DNA from: a virus | Length of the DNA stretch: 64,000 nucleotides | IMG/VR virus record: IMGVR_UViG_3300048834_000258 | Location: 1 to 64,000 of that record | Direction: 5' to 3' (one strand) | Part shown: positions 28,122 through 36,193 of the stretch, one piece after another | Layout of the letters: every line of letters starts with the position of its first letter | Numbering within the stretch: the stretch's first letter is position 1 | Position numbers and translations under genes: made by a program | The notes under the pieces: model-generated | Seen by the model: only the letters and a program-made list of their open reading frames with translations | What the model was told of the DNA's origin: nothing | Database searches by the model: none

Positions 28122-28819
28122 AGCGCTTCGCGCTCTTCGACTTTTCCTGCCAAAAGTCCCGTTTTACCTTTGCGGAGACCGCCGAGAACCACCCACTGGA
28201 GGCATCCGACTTCTGGATTGGGGACCACAGTATAAGTCGTCTTAGCAACCTCATCGAAATCGAAAACCAGGACGCGCTTTTTGCGCGGCTGCTTCGGACG
28301 CACGATATAGACGGGCTTGCCTCCGGCCTCGTAGTTCTGTGCGCCGTCTATCGTACCGTAGATCCAAAACTCTTCTGGGTCGATGAAGGCGCAGGTCTCC
28401 TTGTCTCGCAACTTGCGAAACTCAACCACTTCCCACTCGTTGCCGTCTCGACTAGCCATAGCGTCGTCAGACTTGCCCACTGCGTTCCGTGCATGATTGG
28501 AGGCTCGTGGACACTTCGCCAGCGCGTCTGCGCCGGTCTTGATGCCTTTGCCGTAGGTGCGCTCGCTCTCGTTGAGGTCTTCTACCACAATCAAGCGCGG
28601 GCCGTAAGGTCCCTTGTCGCCCTTCTCCTTCGTGGCAATCTTGCCGTCGGGAGTCAGGTAAGTGTCCCCTAAAGAGGGGACGCGGAAGTTGGGTACACAG
28701 GGGGCCTTGCTATACCCCAAGGAACTCAGGTAGACTGCGATAGACACCCCCAAATCCTTTACCAATTCCGAATAGACCTCCCCAAACCAAACAGAAACAC
28801 AGTTAGATGGTGTAAGCAT
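28118..28819 (-). CDS. Unknown protein, FRPP paralogue family
   Basis: 233 residues, RBS AGGAGGG 8 bases before the ATG. The segment FRVPSLGDTYLTPDG followed by YGPRLIVVED matches in order the FRPP-xx-(E/D)xYL...GPRLII segments at 50302 and 20285. The C-terminus includes EFWIYGTIDG and VLVFDFDEV. No enzymatic motif. Last gene of the leftward early region, ending in the AGAGCG/CGCTCT hairpin at 28120-28137. Confidence 0.7.
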   Translation of the reverse strand: MLTPSNCVSVWFGEVYSELVKDLGVSIAVYLSSLGYSKAPCVPNFRVPSLGDTYLTPDGKIATKEKGDKGPYGPRLIVVEDLNESERTYGKGIKTGADALAKCPRASNHARNAVGKSDDAMASRDGNEWEVVEFRKLRDKETCAFIDPEEFWIYGTIDGAQNYEAGGKPVYIVRPKQPRKKRVLVFDFDEVAKTTYTVVPNPEVGCLQWVVLGGLRKGKTGLLAGKVEEREAL

Positions 28820-28831
28820 CTCAAAACCCTC

Positions 28832-29074
28832 CTATGTGAGAATGACTTTCAGTTCTTTGGCGTCTACGAGTACTTCGCGTACCGTTTCGCCAAAGTGGAT
28901 TGCGTTCACCGCGCCAAAGGCGGTGCTCTGCACCTTTACAGTGCGGAGTTGACATAATTCGCCGTCGTGGTAACGGAAGCGAGTTTGAGCGCCCAACTGG
29001 CGGCGGTCGATGTAGTAGATCGGCGCGTGGCTGGGCACTTCTTCAAGAGCTTTCAGAAGGTCGGCTTTCGTCAT
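28832..29074 (-). CDS. Small MTKADLLKAL-type protein
   Basis: 80 residues from the ATG at 29074 (a GTG 3 bases upstream is possible). Start MTKADLLKALEEVPSHAPIY resembles the common phage fold seen in the genes at 35174 and 34948 (helix, then HGDLPV- or HAPIY-type strand). It is the first gene after cassette D. Function unknown. Confidence 0.6.
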   Translation of the reverse strand: MTKADLLKALEEVPSHAPIYYIDRRQLGAQTRFRYHDGELCQLRTVKVQSTAFGAVNAIHFGETVREVLVDAKELKVILT

Positions 29075-29104
29075 CACAAAACCAGTTTCGCACAGAAAAG
29101 CGAA

Positions 29105-29179
29105 AAATGCAAACGAAAAAGGCAGGCCACTTTCGCGGCACTGCCTCTTCCGGGGTTGGTCTACAACCAGTATAGCATA
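29105..29179 (-). ncRNA. Small-RNA cassette D
   Basis: Minus-strand extended -10 TGCTATACT (29169-29177), the closest to consensus of the set, then GTTGTAGACCAACCCCGG, then GGCAG/CTGCC arms with a T5 run (29116-29120). It starts directly behind the terminator of the replication operon and precedes a small gene, for which the hairpin may be an attenuator. Confidence 0.6.
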
Positions 29180-29220
29180 AAAAGCGAACGGCCCTCCGGG
29201 TACCAGTCGAAGGGCCGCTC
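29178..29220 (-). terminator. Terminator of the leftward replication operon
   Basis: Ten-base arms GAGCGGCCCT/AGGGCCGTTC (one G-T pair) on the minus strand with a T5 run. The T-run overlaps the start of promoter D, so termination and re-initiation are packed into 45 bases. The 125 bases between here and the helicase stop hold no gene I can support. Confidence 0.7.
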
Positions 29221-29344
29221 ACAAGCGAAATTCTCACAAATTGTATGGTCACCCTAACAACAGGTTATAGGGACTTCCTTTCCGGTCCTATCGGACCCTT
29301 TGAGATTAGTGCCTTAGCACACTCTCAGAATAACGCCGCAGGGG

Positions 29345-30187
29345 TTAAATGTCAAACGGAAAAGATTCGCAGAGGTCGTAAAGGGGAGCTTTGTAGGAGT
29401 TCTGGACGTAGAGGACGCGGGAGAGGTTGTAGGCGTTCACTTCGAGGTAGAAGTCTTCTGGGGATTCGCCCTGGCGGGTTTGGACGCGCATTTCGAGGTA
29501 CCAGCTACAGTGAGAGGAGTGGTGCCGTTTGGAGGCGCTGACGAGCGTGTCCGGGTTGCCCACCCACTGGGAGGCCCCTCGGAAGTTGTGGATGTCGAGG
29601 GTGTCTGCGTTGCGGCTGGTTTCGTCGGTGCCCGGTTTGCGGAAGTGATGGGCGATGATGGCGGAAGCGCCTGGGTGCTTCAGGAGAGCTTCGTCTAGGT
29701 GCGCGTAGAACTGACGTACTACTTGGTTTGAAGAATCGTCGCCCTCTAACATGCGGCCCACGGGGTCGAGGATCACGATGTCCGGTTGTGCTTCGCCCAT
29801 TAGCTGGAGGAGCAGTTTGTACCCTTCGTAGGTGTCCAGTTTGAATTCTGGTATTTTTGAGACGTAGGTGAAGCCCTCCAGTTGTTCGGGCGTTAGACCG
29901 CGCAAGAGGCGCTTCAAACGTTTCTGGAGGCCCCATTCGCCGAGTTCCTGTTCGAAGTAGAGGATGCGAGGCTTGGCCTCCGGGAGAAAGTCTGGATGGC
30001 CGTAGATGGGATTTCCAAGGGCGAAGTCCCGGATGTTTTCGAGGATGCAGAAGGACTTGCCCACTTTAGCGCCAGCGCCTAAGAGGAGCGTGCCGCCTTT
30101 GGGGAGGTACGACGGACCAGCCCACGTTGCGTTTGTGGGTAGGTCCGCCGCTACGAGTTGTGCAAGCGACTTGACTTGCGGGGGCAT
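29345..30187 (-). CDS. RepA/DnaB-like RecA-fold helicase
   Basis: 280 residues. Walker A GAGAKVGKS (about 37-45), an acidic FEQELGEWG strand (motif 1a), Walker B DIVILDPVGR, and IIAHHFRKPG as the H3-type motif match the RSF1010 RepA-like hexameric helicase family. It would unwind DNA ahead of the phage polymerase. It is abutted by the DUF5664 gene (stop and start within 1 base). No primase was found, so priming may be by host enzymes. Confidence 0.8.
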   Translation of the reverse strand: MPPQVKSLAQLVAADLPTNATWAGPSYLPKGGTLLLGAGAKVGKSFCILENIRDFALGNPIYGHPDFLPEAKPRILYFEQELGEWGLQKRLKRLLRGLTPEQLEGFTYVSKIPEFKLDTYEGYKLLLQLMGEAQPDIVILDPVGRMLEGDDSSNQVVRQFYAHLDEALLKHPGASAIIAHHFRKPGTDETSRNADTLDIHNFRGASQWVGNPDTLVSASKRHHSSHCSWYLEMRVQTRQGESPEDFYLEVNAYNLSRVLYVQNSYKAPLYDLCESFPFDI

Positions 30188-30694
30188 TTAGCTGTTGACC
30201 TTCCCTTCCACGGAAGGAAACTTCTCCAAGATGCGAGCGAATAGGGAGGGTGGCGGGGGCGCAAAGGTGGTAGCGGTCGGAACCGAAGGTTCTTCGATGT
30301 CCGCAGCCGTAGGCTGGTCGTGTTCGATGTATTCGTCCAGGATACCGAAGTCTTCGGGGAGTGGGTAGTTGCCGAAGATGCCAGCTTCTGCGAGTTCCCC
30401 CAGGTGGCCGCGCAAGTAGAGGAAATAGACGAGTATGTTTAGGTTGGCAGCACAATGGCCAATATGTTCGGCTGCTTTTTCTGGCTCTTCGATGAGGCCG
30501 TAGAGGTGTTCAAGCGCGTGGGTATAGCAGCTTTTGATGAACTCCGGGCCACCGGAACGGTAGTTGTACTCGCCCTTAGATTTACGACCCTCGGTCATCG
30601 CTTCGGCAACAAGCCGATTGAATTGAGGGTTGACCAGATGATAGTCAGGCTTAGCCTCAGAACGAGCGGCTCCGCCTTCGTATGAAACGGACAT
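30188..30694 (-). CDS. DUF5664 / MazZ-like dNTP hydrolase candidate
   Basis: 168 residues from the ATG at 30694 (RBS AGAAGGAG). The stretch AEAMTEGRKSKGEYNYR...YTHALEHLYGL...EHIGHCAANLNIL follows the all-helical pattern of DUF5664 (dATP/dGTP diphosphohydrolase family, which includes MazZ), with the EH...H..N metal/nucleotide residues kept. The C-terminus has a Pro-rich tail (APPPPSLFARI). Probably trims purine dNTPs. Whether it serves base replacement (Z) or pool control cannot be told here. Confidence 0.6.
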   Translation of the reverse strand: MSVSYEGGAARSEAKPDYHLVNPQFNRLVAEAMTEGRKSKGEYNYRSGGPEFIKSCYTHALEHLYGLIEEPEKAAEHIGHCAANLNILVYFLYLRGHLGELAEAGIFGNYPLPEDFGILDEYIEHDQPTAADIEEPSVPTATTFAPPPPSLFARILEKFPSVEGKVNS

Positions 30695-30720
30695 GGTGTC
30701 TCCTTCTGTAGCCCTCCGGG

Positions 30721-31521
30721 CTACGGTGTGTAGATTTTGCCGTTGAGCGCGAAGCGTTCGGCGTGCATGATTACAGGGTAAATGCTGAAGGTGCCGTCGG
30801 TCAATAGGTAGCCGTAGGCAAAGCCGTGGGACCACTCATTGTTTTGGCGTTTTGAGTAGTGGGGGTTCAGATCACAAAGACCGGGGATGCTCCATCCGAT
30901 GAGTGTTTCGTTTTTGTCGAGGGGCTTTTTGCGCGAATGCGCTTGGAAGGTGTGACGGTGACCATATACGATGTTGCGCATATAGTCGCGGGTTGCGGCG
31001 GCTGCGTGGTATTGGCCGTTGGCGATAGTGTCGCCGTGGCCGAAGAAGAGCTTGCCGAGTTGGTGGAAGTACCCTTGTTCAACTATCTTGAAGGATTGTG
31101 CAGATAGCTGAAGCAGCCCATCCAAAGATAGGATGTCATCCAGACAGGGGTACTTGTCGAGGAACTGCTGAAGCCAGTTTTCGTGGTTGCCGATAATGAA
31201 TACACGCTCGGCAGCGATAGCCGCCATGGGTGCGATGACTTGCTCTTGTGCTTTGTTCAAATCGTCGCGCAGCGACGTGCGAGACACCTCAGCGGCGCGG
31301 TCTTTGTTCCAGTGGGAAATGGGTGCCCAATCAAGGAGGTCGCCGCCATGAATCCAGACATCGGGGCGGAAGTCTTCGGCGAAGTTGCGGACGCAGCGGA
31401 TAGCCCGTTCGTTGTGGGTCTTTTTGTTGATGTATTTGCCCGCTTTGTGTTCGACCCAGGTGCCGATGTGAGTGTCTGTCCAGAAGAGGAAGCGTTTGGC
31501 GATTTCGACGTGTTTAGGCAT
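30721..31521 (-). CDS. Calcineurin-like metallophosphoesterase
   Basis: 266 residues from the ATG at 31521, overlapping the upstream gene by 8 bases. All motifs are in order: WTDTHIG (D-x-H), HGGDLLDW (GDxxD), IGNHENW (GNH[E/D]), FGHGD and YGHRHTF (GHxH). This is a two-metal phosphoesterase. In phages such enzymes act as DNA or nucleotide phosphatases/nucleases. Context (helicase, polymerase) supports DNA metabolism. Confidence 0.85.
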   Translation of the reverse strand: MPKHVEIAKRFLFWTDTHIGTWVEHKAGKYINKKTHNERAIRCVRNFAEDFRPDVWIHGGDLLDWAPISHWNKDRAAEVSRTSLRDDLNKAQEQVIAPMAAIAAERVFIIGNHENWLQQFLDKYPCLDDILSLDGLLQLSAQSFKIVEQGYFHQLGKLFFGHGDTIANGQYHAAAATRDYMRNIVYGHRHTFQAHSRKKPLDKNETLIGWSIPGLCDLNPHYSKRQNNEWSHGFAYGYLLTDGTFSIYPVIMHAERFALNGKIYTP

Positions 31522-31783
31522 TGAACTCAACCCTCGCTTGGTAGAGACGGTTGGCGGTTGCTAAGCAAATCCAGGCGGCTTCGGCGAGAGTTAAGTGTTC
31601 TTGTTCGGTGAATTGGTGGAAGCTGTCGAGTAGAGCTTCGACGGCGGGCAAGTATTTCGTTTCGAGTTTAGAAGGATCTATGTCTTGAGAATCCTCCCGG
31701 AGCATTACGAGAGAAGCCGTGCGAAGCGCATTGGCTACGTCTTTGGCTGTGGTGCGCTCTTCAACCTTTGGTTTTCTCGCCAA
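31514..31783 (-). CDS. Small helical protein downstream of the polymerase
   Basis: 89 residues, helical, with a basic N-terminus (MARKPKVEERTT) and an acidic middle. AGGAGG lies 8 bases upstream, directly behind a TGTTACAAT promoter. First gene of the phosphoesterase-DUF5664-helicase unit. No family recognised. Confidence 0.65.
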   Translation of the reverse strand: MARKPKVEERTTAKDVANALRTASLVMLREDSQDIDPSKLETKYLPAVEALLDSFHQFTEQEHLTLAEAAWICLATANRLYQARVEFNA

Positions 31784-31803
31784 ACAGCTATCCTCCTACA
31801 ATT

Positions 31804-31812
31804 ATTGTAACA
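31804..31812 (-). promoter_or_regulatory. Promoter TG-T-TACAAT, minus strand
   Basis: An extended -10 followed by AATTGTAGGAGG, which is also the RBS of the 89-residue gene. It is the same promoter type as before the capsid gene but in the leftward early region. Confidence 0.6.
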
Positions 31813-31836
31813 GTTTCAAGAGGTTGGCGTCAAGAG

Positions 31837-33831
31837 TTAAATTAGTTCCATGGTGCCCCAGTTAGGGCCGCGCTTTAGTTCGGATGCGCAATAGAAGTCG
31901 GGGTAAATGTCCGTTTCGGTTGTCATGAGGTTCATGAACTCCCGGCATTCGTCTAGCGTCCAGACGAGGGGAACTTCAAAGATAAGCTCGTCGTGGATTT
32001 GCATTAGAGGCACAGCACCATAGGTACTGTAGTATTTGCGCATAATACCTTGGCAGTGGTCGCCGCCGTAGCCTTGACCGATAGCTGCCGCAGCTTTCTT
32101 GAGGTTGTCGTTGGGGTCTTTGTAGAGATTGAGAAAGTAGCCATTTGCGCGGGTAATACGCTCAGTAGTTTCAACCTCTCTACCGATTTTCTGCTGCCAG
32201 TCTAAGACCTTCGGAAAGTGATGAAGGTAGCCAAGTTGAATCTCTACCGCTTGACGACGATGTTCGATAGTGTCATCGCCAAAGAGTAGGAAGGCCAGCT
32301 TCTTTCCACTGAGGCACATTTGGAGACCGCAGTATTGCCAGTCTTCAAAAATGTGCAGAGCGCCTTGATCGAGCAGTTGGCGGTTGAAACCAGTGCGTAG
32401 GTCGCCGGGGCGGTAGCCGTGATATCCAAGCAAATAGTTGGTGCCTAATACCACAATCTTCGAGATATCGCGAGGTTTGCAGTTTCGGTCTTTAGCGGGT
32501 CTTGCGAACAGTTCACCCACAGTATCAGTGATTAAGGTGTAGCCATCGTATTTTAATTCTTCGAGATACCCCGCCTCTTTCAAAACAATGCGAAGTTCGA
32601 GCTGGCTAAAATCCCCACGAAGTAGTACATAATCTTCTCTGGAAGGGACGACTACGCGGCGCACAGCCGACATGCCGCCTTTCTTAGGGACGTTCTGAAA
32701 GTTGGGCGAAGCACAACTGAGGCGACCCGTCGAGGTACTCGCGACGATGAAGCGCGGGTGGACTTTGTTGGCGCGGTCGAGATATTTTTCATCGACCCAA
32801 GACTTGATACCCTTGCCTGCCTGCTTCCAGTCGTACAAATTTTTGAGGTGCCGGAGAAGCTCGGGAGCCGATTCGTCTACGTCTTCGAGGCGGTAGCCGT
32901 ATTCGTCAGCTACGCTGCGCAGCGTAGAAAGCACGTTGTCCTTAGAGGCGCTCTCCATTTCGATGCCGGAGGCGGAGAAGAAAGCAGTCACTTGCTTTGG
33001 CGAGCCGGGATTGAAGGGGAGGTCAGCAGCAGTACGGTCGCGCTTTTCTTTGATTTCGGCGGCAATCTCCGCCGCAGTCTCCATGTTGAGTTGGATGCCC
33101 CGGTCTTGCATCTTCTCGGCAATCTCGGCCATCTCCGCTTTGTGCCAATACGCCAGCTTGGAGGGGAACTGTTTTTCGTACTGGCGCTTCATTTCGTACC
33201 AAGCCACCAAGGGTGCCCAGCTATCGACGGCATTGTACCCCCAAACGTCGCATTTCGGGCAAGGCCCTGTACAGAACTTGCCTCGACACTCTTTGTAGTT
33301 GGGGATAAGCAAGTAGTGAGCGGAGCACGAAAACAGATCGAAAAGTCCGATAGATCCGCTTTCGCCAGTGGATTCACCACTTTCCGAGCGGTCTTCAGTT
33401 TTGGCGTAGTGCTGATGTAGGATGTAGAAGTAGAGAAGAGTATCCTCCCAGCGGTGGAGGTCTGTCTTGAAGCCGAGAACGGCTTCAGTCACAGGCTTGT
33501 CAGCGGACACTACTGCGTGGCCTACGAGCGGTAGTCCGCTGTCCCATATCTCTTCTACGAGCTTCTGCTCGTGCGGCAGCGATGCGGCGCTTCTCTTAGA
33601 GGCAATGCCTACGATAGTGGGCCGCAGGCCCGTAAACTCCAAGTCGTAGCCGAGAGCGCCTTCCTCTTGTGCTTCGCGCAGGGTGCGCGAAAAGCCCGCG
33701 TAATCGCGGTAGATGGGCGGAAAGAAGCCCTCCCCCAAAGGGGGACCGTCGTCGCCGAGAAGTGTAAGCTGCATTGGCCGCGAGCCGAGCAGGTTTGCGA
33801 ACAGTTCGCCTTTTGCTTTTCTACTTGCCAT
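31837..33831 (-). CDS. Family A DNA polymerase with 3'-5' exonuclease
   Basis: 664 residues from the ATG at 33831 (GGAG 5 bases upstream); a TTG start further out is unlikely. The exonuclease domain has YDLEFTG (DxE) and YNAVDSWAPL (YxxxD type). Polymerase motif A GDFSQLELRIV, motif B RDISKIVVLGTNY, motif C MQIHDELIFEV. Counting from the motif B Arg/Lys, the residue matching E. coli Phe762 is Leu. An insert with a Cys cluster (CRGKFCTGPCPKC) sits before the second exonuclease motif. It overlaps the 43-residue membrane gene by 11 bases. Confidence 0.93.
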   Translation of the reverse strand: MASRKAKGELFANLLGSRPMQLTLLGDDGPPLGEGFFPPIYRDYAGFSRTLREAQEEGALGYDLEFTGLRPTIVGIASKRSAASLPHEQKLVEEIWDSGLPLVGHAVVSADKPVTEAVLGFKTDLHRWEDTLLYFYILHQHYAKTEDRSESGESTGESGSIGLFDLFSCSAHYLLIPNYKECRGKFCTGPCPKCDVWGYNAVDSWAPLVAWYEMKRQYEKQFPSKLAYWHKAEMAEIAEKMQDRGIQLNMETAAEIAAEIKEKRDRTAADLPFNPGSPKQVTAFFSASGIEMESASKDNVLSTLRSVADEYGYRLEDVDESAPELLRHLKNLYDWKQAGKGIKSWVDEKYLDRANKVHPRFIVASTSTGRLSCASPNFQNVPKKGGMSAVRRVVVPSREDYVLLRGDFSQLELRIVLKEAGYLEELKYDGYTLITDTVGELFARPAKDRNCKPRDISKIVVLGTNYLLGYHGYRPGDLRTGFNRQLLDQGALHIFEDWQYCGLQMCLSGKKLAFLLFGDDTIEHRRQAVEIQLGYLHHFPKVLDWQQKIGREVETTERITRANGYFLNLYKDPNDNLKKAAAAIGQGYGGDHCQGIMRKYYSTYGAVPLMQIHDELIFEVPLVWTLDECREFMNLMTTETDIYPDFYCASELKRGPNWGTMELI

Positions 33832-33952
33832 AGTGCTCCGCGAAATAGGCAGCGATGGTGCTGATAATGACAACAGCGGCGAAGATGGCTGCTAGCGAAA
33901 GCAGGTCTTGCCAAAAGTGCCAATCGTAGTCTTCCGGTGGTTTGGGAATCAT
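33821..33952 (-). CDS. 43-residue single-pass membrane protein
   Basis: Sequence MIPKPPEDYDWHFWQDL followed by a hydrophobic helix (about 18-36, LLSLAAIFAAVVIISTIAA) and EHYGK. Its ATG overlaps the stop of the upstream gene (ATGA) and its stop overlaps the polymerase start, so translation is coupled on both sides. This supports a real gene despite its size. Function unknown. Confidence 0.65.
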   Translation of the reverse strand: MIPKPPEDYDWHFWQDLLSLAAIFAAVVIISTIAAYFAEHYGK

Positions 33953-34365
33953 TTAAGCACCTCAAGAATTAAACAGTCTTTGCCGTAGTAGATGAGCGTG
34001 GGTTTGGGATCTTCTTCGTAATGAATATGGCCCAAGTGATCTTCTGGGGTGGCTTCGATGTATGGATGTATCCAGGCAAGGAAGCGTTCAATCTCTCGGT
34101 CGTAGTTCTTTAGATCGCAGCGAGTGGTGAGACAATACCCCGAGTCAATAGAGTTTCGCTTAAAATCCCGAACAAATCGAGGGACGAAATAGTAAGAACT
34201 GGAGTTTCCTATATGGTCCCAACGCTCGGTCACGAAGTATGGATGAAAAGGTAGCAGTTTAGGCTCCTGCCCTTCATCGAATAAATACTGAAGCACTGCC
34301 AGAACCTCCCCCGGCAAATCCTTCTTGAGGGTGCAGCAGAGATACAGTTCGGTGTACATTCCCAT
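33949..34365 (-). CDS. Conserved-type small phage protein (MGMYTE)
   Basis: 138 residues; RBS TAGGAGG 6 bases before the ATG. Start MGMYTELYLCCTL, then PFHPYFVTERWDHIGNSSSYYF, is a pattern seen in many phage accessory proteins of unknown role. Alpha/beta. First cistron of the membrane protein-polymerase unit. Confidence 0.65.
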   Translation of the reverse strand: MGMYTELYLCCTLKKDLPGEVLAVLQYLFDEGQEPKLLPFHPYFVTERWDHIGNSSSYYFVPRFVRDFKRNSIDSGYCLTTRCDLKNYDREIERFLAWIHPYIEATPEDHLGHIHYEEDPKPTLIYYGKDCLILEVLK

Positions 34366-34381
34366 AGAAACCTCCTACGTC

Positions 34382-34948
34382 CTATGGACGCCAATGGAAC
34401 TTAGTATCGATGTGGAGCTTCCAGGAGGACAAGCCCCCCTTGAGTTGCGGGTCGAGGAACTCCAGAACTTCTTTGCCGTAAGCGACTAAGGGGCGATAGC
34501 CCCGGTCAGCCAGTTGTTGAGCTTTGCTCGCCGCCAACTCGTTGATGCACTGCATCGGAGGGGAGCCGAAAGCTCCCTCCAGGTCGTAGGTGTAGACGAC
34601 GGCGTTCGGCCTCCAAGCCCGCAGGGCTTGGTCGTACTGGCGGCATAGGGTGAGCGCGTGCTGTGCGTTCGTCTTTGGAAGCGTGCCCTTGGCACTGTGC
34701 GCAAAGTAGCAGCGAATGAGGTACGCTACTAAGATGTCGTCTTTGGCAAAGCCAAGTTTGTTATAGGTCCGTAGGACCGAGTACATAGAGTCGGCATCCC
34801 AAGGGTCGCCAGTGACGGCGCTTTCGCGCCCAGGGCGATACAACAGCACACCTACTTTAGGTGCCGAAGGCACCAAGTCAGCGCAGAAGCCTACCGTAGG
34901 TAGGTGATAGAGACGGCAACTTGAGCAAGTGTCCGGCTTGCGGTTCAT
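34382..34948 (-). CDS. Uracil-DNA glycosylase-superfamily-like protein
   Basis: 188 residues. The N-terminal CSSCRLY and later C-x-x-Y-D-Q (LCRQYDQAL) resemble the Fe-S Cys sites of family 4/5 UDGs. LLYRPGRES...TGDPW takes the place of the usual GEAPG...G(L/R)PF motif, and ILVAYLIRC matches the core strand NVVKC. The catalytic motif is altered and the HPS motif is not seen (the end is DTKFHWRP), so it may be inactive or of altered specificity. TAATG overlap with the upstream gene. Confidence 0.6.
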   Translation of the reverse strand: MNRKPDTCSSCRLYHLPTVGFCADLVPSAPKVGVLLYRPGRESAVTGDPWDADSMYSVLRTYNKLGFAKDDILVAYLIRCYFAHSAKGTLPKTNAQHALTLCRQYDQALRAWRPNAVVYTYDLEGAFGSPPMQCINELAASKAQQLADRGYRPLVAYGKEVLEFLDPQLKGGLSSWKLHIDTKFHWRP

Positions 34949-35163
34949 TAGACCCAGACCACCTTTTCCAAATCTTCGGAATAGGCTGGGTGATGCAGAG
35001 GAATGAGATTTCCGTGTGCGCAGCGTTCGACCGACAGCACGGAATGTTCGTACTCAATCTCTCCGCCTTTGTCAGGAAATGGTACACATTCCACCACTAC
35101 AGGCAAATCGCCGTGCAGTTCTCGCAGATGCTCTAACCGTTTGATGTATTGTGAAATTGTCAT
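34948..35163 (-). CDS. Small HGDLPV-type protein, copy 1
   Basis: 71 residues from the ATG at 35163 (AAGGAGCTTCAC upstream). MTISQYIKRLEHLRELHGDLPVVV shares its layout with the next gene upstream: helix, then HGDLPV strand. The two genes also share the leader GAGCTTCACATG, so they are tandem paralogues. Function unknown. Confidence 0.65.
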   Translation of the reverse strand: MTISQYIKRLEHLRELHGDLPVVVECVPFPDKGGEIEYEHSVLSVERCAHGNLIPLHHPAYSEDLEKVVWV

Positions 35164-35173
35164 GTGAAGCTCC

Positions 35174-35380
35174 TTAGCGTAGTTCGAGATAGGGACCGTA
35201 GAAAGGTTTTTCATCCTCGGGCACAGGCCCATAGGTGTGAAGACGTTCTCGTAGGTTGCGTTGAACTACCAAAGCCTCCGAGACCTCCTCGAAACCATCT
35301 TCCTGCCATAAGATGACAGGAAGATCTCCGTGCTCAACAATCTGAGCAGCAATCTCCTGAATGAGTTCTGATGCTTTCAT
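35174..35380 (-). CDS. Small HGDLPV-type protein, copy 2
   Basis: 68 residues from the ATG at 35380, with RBS GAGGAGCTTCAC. MKASELIQEIAAQIVEHGDLPVIL parallels the next downstream gene. It is the first cistron behind the strong promoter at 35399-35427, leading into the UDG-like and polymerase genes. Confidence 0.65.
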   Translation of the reverse strand: MKASELIQEIAAQIVEHGDLPVILWQEDGFEEVSEALVVQRNLRERLHTYGPVPEDEKPFYGPYLELR

Positions 35381-35398
35381 GTGAAGCTCCTCTAAGTC

Positions 35399-35427
35399 AG
35401 TATACCGCGATTTGCGAAGCAAATCAA
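35399..35427 (-). promoter_or_regulatory. Promoter TTGATT-17-TATACT with palindromic spacer
   Basis: Minus strand: -35 TTGATT (35422-35427), 17-base spacer, -10 TATACT (35399-35404). A perfect palindrome with 6-bp arms ATTTGC/GCAAAT and a GAA loop fills 35410-35424, overlapping the spacer and the -35. Confidence 0.7.
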
Positions 35428-35428
35428 C

Positions 35429-35460
35429 AAAAAACAGGGGCGAGCCGAAGCCCGCCCCTT
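35429..35460 (-). terminator. Strong terminator of the upstream leftward operon
   Basis: GGGGCGGGC/GCTCGCCCC-type hairpin (35437-35459, about 9-bp arms with one mismatch) followed on the minus strand by TGTTTTTTG. It closes the Sak4/SSB-like operon just before the promoter at 35399. Confidence 0.8.
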
Positions 35461-35490
35461 AGTTAGGAGGTTGCCTATTGCATGGCTTAC

Positions 35491-36180
35491 TTAGAGGACT
35501 TCTCCCACGCGGTCGGGGGTGAAGGTCACTTCGGCGTCGTCTTCGTCCAACTTGTCGTAGGAGTTGATTTCGCCCGCCGCAAAACGAGTGGCCTGTTTCT
35601 CGGCGCGTTTCAGGAAGGACTCGAAGGTCTTCGTCATCTTGGCTTCGTCGCCGAAGGGAATGAAGGTGAAGTTCGCGATTTCGCGATACTGGCCGCGAAC
35701 CTTGATCCATTCGCCGTCACCGTCGCGCTCGTTCTTGCGCTGCTGTGCGGTGATGTAGAGGAAGGGCAGGGGCCGCTTCGTTTCGTCTTCTTCACCCTGG
35801 GCGAACACGGAACGAAGAACCGCGACCAACTCTTCGGGAGTGTACTCGGCCATTTCGCCGAGGGCGGCAAGATAGTCGTCGGCGCGTTCAAACGAACCGG
35901 CTACGCCCATCAGAAGACCGGGGCGGTCCACCGAGCCGAGGTTGCGCTGGTATTCGTACTTGTCGCGCTTTTCGAGCGTGTTGCAGTTGAAGGTATTGGG
36001 GCACCACTCGGGCTGAATGGTGATGTATGTGTTGAAGTCGGGGGAACCGGCGAGGCCCTTGATCTTGACCTTTACGCCTAGAGCACCGTCGGTGCTGCGC
36101 ACCTTCCCTACTTCAAATCCGGCGAGGACGCCCAGGTTGAACTGCTGCGGCATGGGCCGCGCTTGCAATGGTTTTGCCAT
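35491..36180 (-). CDS. Possible ssDNA-binding protein near Sak4
   Basis: 229 residues, RBS AAGGAG 9 bases upstream. The N-terminal beta-rich region (about 15-65, VGKVRSTDGALGVKVKIKG...TYITIQPEW) is compatible with an OB fold. The C-terminus is acidic (DKLDEDDAEV), as in many SSBs. It is co-directional with and close to the Sak4-like ATPase gene; Sak4 phages usually encode an SSB nearby. No family motif proves it. Confidence 0.5.
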   Translation of the reverse strand: MAKPLQARPMPQQFNLGVLAGFEVGKVRSTDGALGVKVKIKGLAGSPDFNTYITIQPEWCPNTFNCNTLEKRDKYEYQRNLGSVDRPGLLMGVAGSFERADDYLAALGEMAEYTPEELVAVLRSVFAQGEEDETKRPLPFLYITAQQRKNERDGDGEWIKVRGQYREIANFTFIPFGDEAKMTKTFESFLKRAEKQATRFAAGEINSYDKLDEDDAEVTFTPDRVGEVL

Positions 36181-36193
36181 GTGATGTTTCTCC

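Noticed and set aside
28027-28245. 72-codon Pro/Lys-rich plus-strand ORF
   Set aside because: Out of frame with the better supported 47-codon gene at 27978-28121 and overlapping the minus-strand gene by over 120 bases.
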